Positions 13,864 to 20,440 of a DNA stretch of 22,922 bases are shown here, piece by piece. The position numbers and the translations under genes are program-made. The notes beneath the pieces were generated by a model. That model saw only the letters and a list, made by a program, of their open reading frames with translations. It did not search any database and was not told the DNA's origin. The stretch covers positions 1 through 22,922 of the IMG/VR virus record IMGVR_UViG_3300032240_000714. One strand, written 5' to 3'. The DNA comes from a virus. Position 1 is the first letter of the stretch; each line of letters starts with the position of its first letter.

Positions 13864-14282
13864 TGAACTGCGAACCATGTATAAATGAATTTATACCACA
13901 AACAAAACGACTGACAAAAGATGAAATACTGGAAGCAATCTGCATGAAATATGGAATAGAAATCAGGCAAATGAAAGGAAAACGCAGAGATTATAATATA
14001 GTTGAAGCAAGACATTTACTTTGCTATGTTCTAAATTCAGACAATTATTTAAGAATGTACCTGCGCGAAATAGGAGAATTAATCAACCGACATCATTCAA
14101 CAATTATTCATTCTATTGAGTATGTAAAAAGAACACTGGAGGTTGATGCAGCATATCGCAGAAAGGTTGCAGATTTATACATGCATCTTTATGATACAAC
14201 AGAATATCTTCCGAGTTTCGTTTTTAATTTTGTGGAAAAACAAAACAAAATAAAATCAATCTCTATTCAATTTATTGATTAA
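13863..14282 (+). CDS. Stand-alone DnaA domain-IV-like DNA-binding protein
   Basis: 139 aa. Residues 19-92 match the C-terminal (domain IV) DNA-binding part of DnaA: KDEILEAICMKYGIEI, KGKRRDYNIVEARHLLCYVL, LREIGELINR and the signature HHSTIIHSIEYV (77-88), equivalent to the DHSTVIHAI of bacterial DnaA. The AAA+ ATPase and domain I/II are absent and no Walker motif is present. Such proteins bind DnaA-box-like DNA and may mark the phage origin or compete with host DnaA; both are inference. The C-terminal 45 residues are extra. Its stop lies three bases before the structured RNA at 14285-14378. Confidence 0.78.
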   Translation: MNCEPCINEFIPQTKRLTKDEILEAICMKYGIEIRQMKGKRRDYNIVEARHLLCYVLNSDNYLRMYLREIGELINRHHSTIIHSIEYVKRTLEVDAAYRRKVADLYMHLYDTTEYLPSFVFNFVEKQNKIKSISIQFID

Positions 14283-14284
14283 AT

Positions 14285-14329
14285 TTGAATAGCGAACTCT
14301 GAATATATTGCAGCTATTCAGAGATTCAA
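14285..14329 (+). ncRNA. Structured intergenic RNA hairpin with kissing-loop partner
   Basis: Inner stem CTCTGAATA (14297-14305) with TATTCAGAG (14315-14323), nine perfect pairs; outer stem TTGAAT (14285-14290) with ATTCAA (14324-14329) across a six-base bulge. Loop bases 14307-14313 (ATTGCAG) are the exact complement of the loop of the next hairpin (CTGCAAT, 14356-14362). A competing hairpin TGAATAGC (14286-14293) with GCTATTCA (14313-14320) uses part of the same right arm. This suggests a switchable leader or attenuator rather than a simple stem. Confidence 0.6.
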
Positions 14330-14341
14330 TCCTCAACCTTT

Positions 14342-14378
14342 AAAAGGTCATAATGCTGCAATCATTGTGACCTTTTTT
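14342..14378 (+). terminator. Intrinsic terminator whose loop matches the upstream hairpin loop
   Basis: AAAAGGTCA (14342-14350) pairs with TGACCTTTT (14368-14376); five further pairs (14351-14355 with 14363-14367, one G-T) close a 7-base loop. The T-run ends at 14378, eight bases before the next ATG. Loop-loop pairing with 14307-14313 could alter its folding and therefore termination. Confidence 0.85.
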
Positions 14379-14385
14379 ATTTTAC

Positions 14386-15132
14386 ATGAAAAAAGATACA
14401 TTCTATTTCTCACACGATTTTAATGCTCATAATGACGTTAAAATTCTTTTTCTTAGGCAGCAATTAGGAATGGAAGGATATGGCATCTATTGGTTTCTAA
14501 TTGAATCTCTTGCTGATGCAGGTGGTATCATGCCAATGAAAATCATTCCAGTTCTTGCAATGCAAATGCATACAAGTGAAGTTAAGGTTCAGGCAGTTAT
14601 TAATAATTTTGAACTTTTCATCATTGAAGATGAATTCTTTTTCTCAAATAGATTGAATGAACATTTAAATAAACGAAAAGAATTAAGTGTAAAGAATTCA
14701 GAGAAAGGTAGATTGAGTGCAGAAAAAAGAAATTCAACAGCAGTTCAACCGCAGTTGAACATTAGTTCAACAAAGGAAAGTAAAAGAAAGGAAAGTAAAG
14801 GAAAGGAAATTAAATTAAATGAAAGTATTGAATTGCCATTCAATAACATTGATTTTATTAATAAGTGGAATGAATGGAAAGAATATAAAAAAACACAACA
14901 CAAATTCACTTTTAAGTCAAATGCAACTGAAAAAATATCTTTAAATCAATTAGAAAATCTATCAAATAAAAATTCAGAAATTGCGATAAAAATAATTAAT
15001 CAAAGTATTGCAAATGGATGGAAAGGATTTTTTGAAATAAAAAATGTAACAAATGATAAACCTGCAAACGAAAAAAGATTTGATGCCTACATTGAATTCG
15101 CTAACAGATATAAGAAACCATCTGCTGACTAA
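14386..15132 (+). CDS. DUF4373-type replication initiator-like protein
   Basis: 248 aa. Residues 1-95 (FYFSHDFNAHNDVKILFLR, GYGIYWFLIESLADAGG) form the winged-helix domain known as DUF4373, or Lin1244/Lin1753-type N-terminal domain, found in phage primosomal proteins. A lysine-rich linker (about 125-150) comes from purine-only DNA with two GGAAAGTAAA copies at 14775 and 14790. The C-terminal part (about 160-235) has KWNEWKEYKKTQHKFTFKS and IANGWKGFF, a DnaD-like helical tail usual for the family. It likely binds the origin or helps recruit the host helicase. Transcription must pass the terminator eight bases upstream. Confidence 0.75.
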   Translation: MKKDTFYFSHDFNAHNDVKILFLRQQLGMEGYGIYWFLIESLADAGGIMPMKIIPVLAMQMHTSEVKVQAVINNFELFIIEDEFFFSNRLNEHLNKRKELSVKNSEKGRLSAEKRNSTAVQPQLNISSTKESKRKESKGKEIKLNESIELPFNNIDFINKWNEWKEYKKTQHKFTFKSNATEKISLNQLENLSNKNSEIAIKIINQSIANGWKGFFEIKNVTNDKPANEKRFDAYIEFANRYKKPSAD

Positions 15133-15808
15133 AAAATTGATTGATTGCGATGCTAATGAAATCAATCAGCAACTTGCAAAGATTTATCTTATCATTGGAT
15201 TACGCCCACAACATTTTCCAACTGATTATGAGAACCAGTTCTTGATTGATTATATCAAAACAAATCATGGTCAAACTGGTATAGGTGAACTTTACTTTGC
15301 ATTTCAGTTGGCAGTGCAAGATAAATTAGAAGTTGAATCAGTGAATCCTTATGACCAGTTCAGCGTTATTTATTTTGAAAGAATCATGATTGCTTATAGG
15401 AGTTGGAAAAATAAAAAATACATTGAAGAATCACAAATTAGAATTGAACCAAAACAAATTGAATACAAAATGACAGATGCAGAAAAATGGGAAGAAATAA
15501 ACGACTGGCAGCAAAGGAATGAAATTGATATTCGTATTATACCGATATACCTTTATGAATGGTTAGAGGAGTTCGGTGAAATAATGCTTGACAAAAATGA
15601 AAAGATAAAAATTTATGAGCAAGCAGCACAAATGTATTTATCTATCATGCGCAAACAAGCAGAGCAACAGAATACATGGCAGGAGTTCAACCGATATATA
15701 AATCAACATACTTTAGGATTCAAACAAATCAAAGGCGAGTATGTGCCTATCATTAGAAACTTATCAATGAGAATCGCAGTTTATAACTATTTAAAAAACA
15801 CAAAATGA
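15083..15808 (+). CDS. Putative replication accessory (loader-like) protein
   Basis: 241 aa from ATG 15083 (MPTLNSLTDIRNHL); ATG 15053 in the same frame would give 251 aa. Both overlap the previous gene, by 50 or 80 bases. Mostly helical, with GLRPQHFPTDYENQFLIDYI, ELYFAFQLAVQDKL and a motif SVIYFERIMIAYRSW that recurs in proteins following DUF4373 genes in Bacteroidota phages. Position next to the initiator suggests a role in helicase loading or primosome assembly. No ATPase motif is seen, so it is not a DnaC-type loader. Confidence 0.6.
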   Translation: MPTLNSLTDIRNHLLTKKLIDCDANEINQQLAKIYLIIGLRPQHFPTDYENQFLIDYIKTNHGQTGIGELYFAFQLAVQDKLEVESVNPYDQFSVIYFERIMIAYRSWKNKKYIEESQIRIEPKQIEYKMTDAEKWEEINDWQQRNEIDIRIIPIYLYEWLEEFGEIMLDKNEKIKIYEQAAQMYLSIMRKQAEQQNTWQEFNRYINQHTLGFKQIKGEYVPIIRNLSMRIAVYNYLKNTK

Positions 15809-16038
15809 AACAGACATCAATAGAATGGTTATTTGAAAATTTATGGCATGAGCCAAAAGATAAACTCACATGGCATAGCATATTTGAAAAAGCTAAAGAA
15901 ATGCACAAGCAAGAAATAATAGATGCTTTTAAGAGTGGATTGAAATCACCATATCATCAAGATTATACCTTTGTAATACAAGACAATCAAGAAGGAACAA
16001 AATCTGGTCAATACTATCAAGAAACATTTAAAAAATAA
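15805..16038 (+). CDS. Small hypothetical protein
   Basis: 77 aa, ATGA overlap with the previous gene. MKQTSIEWLFENLWHEP, then an amphipathic helix (FEKAKEMHKQEIIDAFKSG) and a Q/Y-rich end (GQYYQETFKK). Small proteins starting M-K-Q-T-x-x-E-W-L and ending EQYYxETF are frequent in Bacteroidota phages and prophages; role unknown. Confidence 0.62.
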   Translation: MKQTSIEWLFENLWHEPKDKLTWHSIFEKAKEMHKQEIIDAFKSGLKSPYHQDYTFVIQDNQEGTKSGQYYQETFKK

Positions 16039-16041
16039 AAA

Positions 16042-16173
16042 ATGATTTTACAAATAATTTATTGGATGGTTTTAATAACATTGGTATTTATAGGAATGCT
16101 ATCATTTGCAATGATTTGGTTTTTTGCATTTGATTTCATTTATCATTTAATAAAAGAAAAATTCATAAAATGA
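16042..16173 (+). CDS. 43-aa membrane protein
   Basis: ATG 16042, three bases after the previous stop, to TGA 16171-16173. It reads MILQIIYWMVLITLVFIGML followed by FAMIWFFAFDFIYHLIKEKF: a long hydrophobic region able to span the membrane once or twice, and a basic C-terminus. Exact packing between neighbours (4-base ATGA overlap with the next start) argues that it is a real gene despite its size. Function unknown. Confidence 0.58.
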   Translation: MILQIIYWMVLITLVFIGMLSFAMIWFFAFDFIYHLIKEKFIK

Positions 16174-16303
16174 ACCAACTGAAATATCAGATGAAGAAAT
16201 AGAAAAAGAAGCAAAAAATCATCATAACTATTATGAATGGTCAGCAGGTGCTAAATGGTATAGAGAACAATTAAAACAAAAAAACAATGATAACAAACTT
16301 TGA
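16170..16303 (+). pseudogene. Small GAKWYREQLK gene with a frameshift near its start
   Basis: ATG 16170 overlaps the previous stop by four bases but its frame ends at TAG 16200-16202 after ten codons. The -1 frame is open from 16169 to TGA 16301-16303 without any usual start codon and reads PTEISDEEIEKEAKNHH, then EWSAGAKWYREQLKQ. A final (A/G)AKWYREQLK-type motif is common in tiny Bacteroidota phage proteins. The span is 134 bases, one short of 45 codons: a single-base loss in the first few codons explains everything. It may be a true mutation or an assembly/sequencing error. Confidence 0.5.
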
Positions 16304-16646
16304 AGATATCACACATGATTTAACTACTGAAGAAAAGAAATTGATTCCTATATTAATTAAAGGTTTTAAAACACACACAATTCTAAATCCAATAAAAGCA
16401 CCTGAAATTGTTAGTGCATTAAATTCAAAAGACTTAGGACTGGAGAAAAAATTTACTGAAGTAAGATTGCGTAAACTTTGCAACTTCATCAGGACGAATT
16501 CAATTATTCCTTTATGCGCAACATCAAAAGGTTATTTTGTTTCCTATGAGAAATTAGAAATAGAAAATCAAATTTTATCTTTGCGTGAAAGAGCAGATGC
16601 AATAATTGCTTGTGCAGATGGACTACAAAATTTTATCAATGATTAG
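16287..16646 (+). CDS. Winged-helix-like hypothetical protein
   Basis: 119 aa. LIPILIKGFKTHTILNPIKAPEIVSALNS and EVRLRKLCNFIRTNSIIPL, then SKGYFVSY, form the helix-helix-wing pattern of a small winged-helix domain (about 15-90), followed by an amphipathic helix (IENQILSLRERADAIIACADGLQ). Similar small proteins recur in Bacteroidota phage replication regions; likely DNA-binding. Overlaps the frameshifted gene by 17 bases at its start and the nuclease gene by eight at its end. Confidence 0.62.
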   Translation: MITNFEDITHDLTTEEKKLIPILIKGFKTHTILNPIKAPEIVSALNSKDLGLEKKFTEVRLRKLCNFIRTNSIIPLCATSKGYFVSYEKLEIENQILSLRERADAIIACADGLQNFIND

Positions 16647-16920
16647 AAAAACAGACGCTAACCAAAAGGATATAATGGACAAACTGAGATTGATTCCACA
16701 TCTATCAGTTTTCTCAACGCATACAATAGGTAAAGGATTCCCAGATATTATAATCGGATACAAAGGAAAAAACTACATGATTGAAATCAAAGATGGTAAA
16801 AAATGGAAATCACAACAGAAACTAACTGCTGATGAACTGGTGTTTCACATGAAATGGAAAGGACAAATATGCACTTGTAATTCATTTGAGCAGGTGATTG
16901 AATTACTCAATGAATCCTAA
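16639..16920 (+). CDS. VRR-NUC-like PD-(D/E)XK nuclease
   Basis: 93 aa from ATG 16639 (MIRKTDANQKDIMDKL); an upstream in-frame ATG at 16606 lies inside the previous gene. Catalytic pattern: GKGFPD36 (the PD of the motif), YMIE49-I-K51 (E-x-K) and a following KWKSQQK around Q59-Q60. The size and order match the compact VRR-NUC fold used in phage Holliday-junction or structure-specific nucleases. It probably resolves branched DNA before packaging. It is the last plus-strand gene before the minus-strand gene and their 3' ends overlap by 18 bases with no terminator between. Confidence 0.78.
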   Translation: MIRKTDANQKDIMDKLRLIPHLSVFSTHTIGKGFPDIIIGYKGKNYMIEIKDGKKWKSQQKLTADELVFHMKWKGQICTCNSFEQVIELLNES

Positions 16921-17772
16921 GAAATAACCTCCGAATTTTTTATTTAATAGATTTTTTAACTTTTGTTCATCTTTAAGAATATCACGAGCATATTTTGGAA
17001 CTGCATATCTATTCCATTCTGATTCATTTAATTTTCTGAAGTACCTATCATACATAAATCCAATGACTGCACCTGAACCAAATTCATTGTAGCAATAGAT
17101 TACAATTGCGTCTGTGTATGGTTTCTTTTGAATAATAGTATCACGCTTTACAAAATAACGTTTTGCTGAATCAAATTTTTGAATGTTTGGTACTATGTGT
17201 AGAATCTTATTTCGTAAAATCAATTCATCTTCAGTTAGCAATGTATAAGGTTTTACAACAACTGGAACATATAAAGGAATCTGAACAAGGTCACCAAAAT
17301 AAATGCTTGATGAATCTTTATTCTCGTAAACATTTAAGATAACTGGTGCAATGCGATTGTCATAAATTGGAAATGGTGCATCTGAATTTACAATCTGATT
17401 TTCAAGTTCACGCTGATAGAATCTGTTTTCATCAACATTGTTATAATAATTTTTGTAAGTGATATCTTTATACTTTGGATTCTCAGACATAACTTTCAAA
17501 GTTCTACGAAGTACAAAAAACATTCTTCTTGCATCTTCAAGTTTATAAAATATATCTTTCCTTTCATCAGTTGTCACCAGATCAGTTGAACTAACTAATA
17601 TATAAGATGAATTCTTATTATAGAATTCAACAACTACAATAGCATTATTATAAATAACCAATGAATCTTGTTCAGTTGGACAATCACATTTTGCACCATA
17701 AATATCTTTGCATTGACTAAATACAAATTGATTAGTCAATAATAGAATCAATGTTAATATCTGTCTCATCAT
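16903..17772 (-). CDS. Exported protein of unknown function, only minus-strand gene
   Basis: 289 aa. The first 20 residues (MMRQILTLILLLTNQFVFSQ) form a Sec signal peptide with the SQ ending common in Bacteroidota. The mature part begins CKDIYGAKCDCPTEQDS, with three cysteines (21, 29, 31); Cys21 follows Gln, not a lipobox. Further on are YYNNVDENRFYQRELENQI, IPLYVPVVVKPYTLLTEDELILRNKIL and a C-terminal KLKNLLNKKFGGYF. I recall similar exported proteins in other Bacteroidota phages but know no function. It is transcribed against the whole window from a short divergent gap, which suggests independent control such as a moron (superinfection exclusion, envelope change) or a separately timed lysis or virion factor. 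Confidence 0.75.
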   Translation of the reverse strand: MMRQILTLILLLTNQFVFSQCKDIYGAKCDCPTEQDSLVIYNNAIVVVEFYNKNSSYILVSSTDLVTTDERKDIFYKLEDARRMFFVLRRTLKVMSENPKYKDITYKNYYNNVDENRFYQRELENQIVNSDAPFPIYDNRIAPVILNVYENKDSSSIYFGDLVQIPLYVPVVVKPYTLLTEDELILRNKILHIVPNIQKFDSAKRYFVKRDTIIQKKPYTDAIVIYCYNEFGSGAVIGFMYDRYFRKLNESEWNRYAVPKYARDILKDEQKLKNLLNKKFGGYFLGFIE

Positions 17773-17821
17773 TTTTATATTGTGTTTTCAAAATCTTTGT
17801 ATCTTTCAACATCTTTATGTA
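17773..17821. promoter_or_regulatory. Compact divergent intergenic region
   Basis: Only 49 bases separate the minus gene (start 17772) from the plus gene (start 17822). On the plus strand TATCTTTC (17800-17807) is one base off TAnnTTTG, with TTG at 17780-17782, 17 bases upstream. The minus-strand leader reads AAAACACAATATAAAAATG, echoing the AAAACACAATG leader of the early genes. Two overlapping promoters in so small a gap would be mutually exclusive. Confidence 0.4.
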
Positions 17822-18343
17822 ATGCACAATTGCAAAAAATATATTGAGGAAATCTACAATCATCATGCATTTGTTTCTCTATTATCAAAAATCAAACCTA
17901 AAGAACTTCAGGATGATTTAAAGCAGGAAGTTGCACTGGTATTGCTTACAAAAGATTGTGAACAAATAAAAAGGTTACATGATGCAAATGAATTATTGCA
18001 ATATTCTTTGAAGATTGTGTGGAATTTAGGAACATCTAAACAAACGCGATTTTATAGGATGTTCAAAAAAAATGATTATGCAAATTTGTCTGAATATCTT
18101 GAAACGCTGAAAGGGACTGAACTTGTGACAGATTCGCAGATTAGAAACATCAACAAGATACTGGATAGCAAACTTGATAAGAATGCAAACGAAGCACACG
18201 AATCAATTATCTTCAGAAAATATGTTGAACTAAATAGCGGTGAAAAGGTTGCAGAGTTTTTCGGTATTCCATCTATTCATTGCTACGAGGTTATTAGGAA
18301 AACAAAAAAGGAACTAATAAAAGCAATTAGAAATGATAGTTAA
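17822..18343 (+). CDS. Sigma-like phage transcription factor
   Basis: 173 aa from ATG 17822 (MHNCKKYIEEIYNHHAF); an in-frame ATG at 17780 would leave seven bases to the divergent gene. Residues 25-45 (KPKELQDDLKQEVALVLL) look like the start of a sigma-70 region 2, WNLGTSKQTRFYRMFKK follows, and residues about 138-165 (SGEKVAEFFGIPSIHCYEVIRKTKKEL) form a region-4-like helix-turn-helix. Proteins of this form in Bacteroidota phages are annotated as sigma-like. It could direct middle or late transcription. Region 2 is too degenerate to be sure it opens promoters. Confidence 0.62.
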   Translation: MHNCKKYIEEIYNHHAFVSLLSKIKPKELQDDLKQEVALVLLTKDCEQIKRLHDANELLQYSLKIVWNLGTSKQTRFYRMFKKNDYANLSEYLETLKGTELVTDSQIRNINKILDSKLDKNANEAHESIIFRKYVELNSGEKVAEFFGIPSIHCYEVIRKTKKELIKAIRNDS

Positions 18344-18572
18344 TTTGTTAGCAGGATTTTTCTTTTCTTATTATTTCGTGAATGTTGCAGGATTTCCTAA
18401 TGCGATAAAATCAGGATTCAAAATGCATAGAGGTGCAAGATTGAAACCTTTTGATTGTGTCACTTGTCTTTCAGTATGGACATCGGCAGCATTATTCTTT
18501 TTACCACATATTTATTCAGAATTTCTTTGCATCATATTTGGTGCAGGATTCATCGGTCAAAAAATCAAATGA
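18333..18572 (+). CDS. Membrane protein with a PFDCxxCLSxW motif
   Basis: 79 aa, overlapping the sigma-like gene by 11 bases. Membrane segments at about 4-21 and 49-74 flank a basic cytoplasmic-type stretch (KSGFKMHRGARLKPF) and the motif D41-C42-V-T-C45-LSVW. The CxxC at a membrane boundary could bind metal or be redox active. I recall KPFDCxxCLxxW membrane proteins beside glycosyltransferases in Bacteroidota phages, but no function. ATGA overlap with the glycosyltransferase indicates one translational unit. Confidence 0.62.
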   Translation: MIVNLLAGFFFSYYFVNVAGFPNAIKSGFKMHRGARLKPFDCVTCLSVWTSAALFFLPHIYSEFLCIIFGAGFIGQKIK

Positions 18573-19579
18573 AAGTATTAGGCATTGCACATCCAAATTC
18601 AGGTTGCGGTTATCATCGTATAGTTTTACCACTTATGTTTATGCAAGACATAAGTGGAATTTGCACAAACAAACCGACAGATGAAATACTTTCTGAACAA
18701 TGGGATGTGCTATTTTACAATCGTGTTTCAATGTTTGATAATAATCTTGAAGAAACAAAGAAACAACTCGGATGTAAGATTATAGTTGATATGGATGATT
18801 CATGGTTATTGCCAACGAACCATCTTAATTATTATGACTATCAGGAAATGAATCCTCGCATAGAAAATAACCTGCGTGTTGCTGATCTTATCACTTGTAC
18901 CAACGAAAAATTGGCAAACATTATCACTAATCTTAACGAAAACATTGTTATAGTTCCAAATGCTTTACCTTATGGATATCATCAGTTCACAGATGAAAAA
19001 AGTGAAGATGAAAAAATAAGAATATTTTGGTGCGGTGGCATCACTCATGAAGGCGATTTAGAATTATTAAAAAATCCTTTCAGGAAGTTAATGATGCATA
19101 AACACAAAATAAAGATGGTTTTGGGTGGATATACTGCAACTGATGATTTTTCAAAGTTCTTGTGGGATAAGATGCTTTCATATTTCAGCAACTCAATGAA
19201 ATTAGATTATGAAATCATAAACGGAACAACACCTGATAAGTACATGAGTATGTACACCAATGCAGATATTATGGTTGTACCTTTGCTTGAATCTGATTGG
19301 TCAGGTTGCAAATCAAATCTGAAGTTATTGGAGGCAGCAACAAAAGGTATTCCAGTAATATGCAGTCATGTTGATCCTTACAAATTAGATAAAGATGCAC
19401 CAGTGTTGTGGGTTAAATCACAGACTGATTGGTTTAAACATTTGAATTTCTTAATAAATAATAAAAACGCGAGAGAAGATTATGGCGAGAAAATCAAAGA
19501 ATGGGCAGTTAGAAAATACGATTTCTTCAGAATCAACAATGAAAGAAGAAACGCATTTGCTGAAACTTGCAGAGCATAA
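18569..19579 (+). CDS. GT-B glycosyltransferase (GT4-like)
   Basis: 336 aa from ATG 18569, four bases overlapping the previous stop. The N-terminal domain starts KVLGIAHPNSGCGYHRIVLPL, with the IVDMDDSWL segment (71-80) often seen in phage enzymes of this group. The C-terminal nucleotide-sugar domain has IFWCGG (152-157), YTNADIMVVPLLESDWSGCKSNLKLLE255AATKGIPVI in order; E255 is the E of the EX7E-like region. It transfers sugar from an activated donor; acceptor unknown (virion protein, DNA or host envelope). Pairing with a second glycosyltransferase and a membrane protein suggests a dedicated glycan step. Confidence 0.82.
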   Translation: MKVLGIAHPNSGCGYHRIVLPLMFMQDISGICTNKPTDEILSEQWDVLFYNRVSMFDNNLEETKKQLGCKIIVDMDDSWLLPTNHLNYYDYQEMNPRIENNLRVADLITCTNEKLANIITNLNENIVIVPNALPYGYHQFTDEKSEDEKIRIFWCGGITHEGDLELLKNPFRKLMMHKHKIKMVLGGYTATDDFSKFLWDKMLSYFSNSMKLDYEIINGTTPDKYMSMYTNADIMVVPLLESDWSGCKSNLKLLEAATKGIPVICSHVDPYKLDKDAPVLWVKSQTDWFKHLNFLINNKNAREDYGEKIKEWAVRKYDFFRINNERRNAFAETCRA

Positions 19580-19763
19580 ACATATTTACGATTTCTTTAT
19601 CAAAACTGGAGAGGTTGTAAATCTGCATCCACATATAAAGAATGAGATTGCAGATGCTTATCGTGTGGAGTTTCCGCATTATCATTATAATATGGCTTGT
19701 TCTGCTTGCACAACTGAAATGCTTGTTCATGTATATCGTTGGTACGAAAATAAAATAAAATGA
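19482..19763 (+). CDS. Small Cys-containing hypothetical protein between the glycosyltransferases
   Basis: 93 aa from ATG 19482, overlapping the glycosyltransferase by 98 bases; ATG 19539 (MKEETHLLKLAEHKHIYDFF, 74 aa) leaves only 41 bases overlap and is about as likely. The core KNEIADAYRVEFPHYHYNMACSACTTEMLVHVYRWYE has a CSAC motif before a helix, a pattern I recognise from small phage proteins next to glycosyltransferases. It could bind metal. Its stop overlaps the next ATG by four bases. Confidence 0.6.
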   Translation: MARKSKNGQLENTISSESTMKEETHLLKLAEHKHIYDFFIKTGEVVNLHPHIKNEIADAYRVEFPHYHYNMACSACTTEMLVHVYRWYENKIK

Positions 19764-20440
19764 ATTATTTTTGCCATTCAGGCGCAACTGGTGATATGGT
19801 TTTTTCTTTACCTACTATTCGCGAGATGGGAGGTGGCAAACTATACATCACTAACTTTGATAGGCAACGTGCAGAATCAATAAAGAAATTAATTGAGGTA
19901 CAACCATATATCACTGAAGTTGAAATTTGTGATTATAAACCTGATGGAGTTATTGATTTAGATAAGTTCAGACAACATGCAGGACATCATGTTAATCTTG
20001 TAGAAGCACATCTAACTGCGCAAAGATTATTTATTGATAAAGAAAAATGGAAACATGGTTGGTTAACATTACCTGAAAGCAATGATAAAAAAGGAAACTA
20101 TGCAGTAATCAATAGGACAACTAATTATGAAGATTGGGGTTTTGATTGGAATAAAGAAGTTGACTATTTAAAATCAGTATGTGACAAAGTTTATTTCATA
20201 GGATATCAATCAGAGTTTGATTTATTTGTAGAAACTTTCAAACTGACTGACATTGAATTTTATGAATGCGATTTCTTAGAAGGTGCATATTTTATTCAAA
20301 ATGCAAAAGTGTTTACTGGATGTTATTCATGTTGGTCAACTATTGCAATGGGTTTAGGTTTAGAATACAGATTGCTACAAGCACCAAATCACACTTGTTC
20401 ATCATTATTTGAATCACGCGAAACAATAATTAATCAATGA
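19760..20440 (+). CDS. GT9 (heptosyltransferase)-like glycosyltransferase
   Basis: 226 aa. Residues 6-18 (HSGATGDMVFSLP) match the N-terminal loop of the ADP-heptose:LPS heptosyltransferase family (G-x-x-GDxxxxLP). Further on come AVINRTTNYEDWGFDW, a strand VYFIGYQSEFDLF, and FIQNAKVFTGCYSCWSTIAMGLGLEYRLL, equivalent to the family segment that holds the donor. It is shorter than the bacterial enzymes (about 320-350 aa), as usual for phage versions. Donor and acceptor are unknown. Overlaps both neighbours by four bases, so it is tightly coupled to the operon. Confidence 0.72.
   Translation: MNYFCHSGATGDMVFSLPTIREMGGGKLYITNFDRQRAESIKKLIEVQPYITEVEICDYKPDGVIDLDKFRQHAGHHVNLVEAHLTAQRLFIDKEKWKHGWLTLPESNDKKGNYAVINRTTNYEDWGFDWNKEVDYLKSVCDKVYFIGYQSEFDLFVETFKLTDIEFYECDFLEGAYFIQNAKVFTGCYSCWSTIAMGLGLEYRLLQAPNHTCSSLFESRETIINQ

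Noticed and set aside
14771-14825. Purine-only GGAAAGTAAA repeats
   Set aside because: They encode the lysine-rich linker of the initiator protein; low-complexity coding sequence rather than an iteron array.
18455-18568. N-terminal extension of the glycosyltransferase
   Set aside because: The 38 extra residues shadow the membrane-protein gene in another frame; the ATGA-coupled start at 18569 gives a normal family N-terminus.
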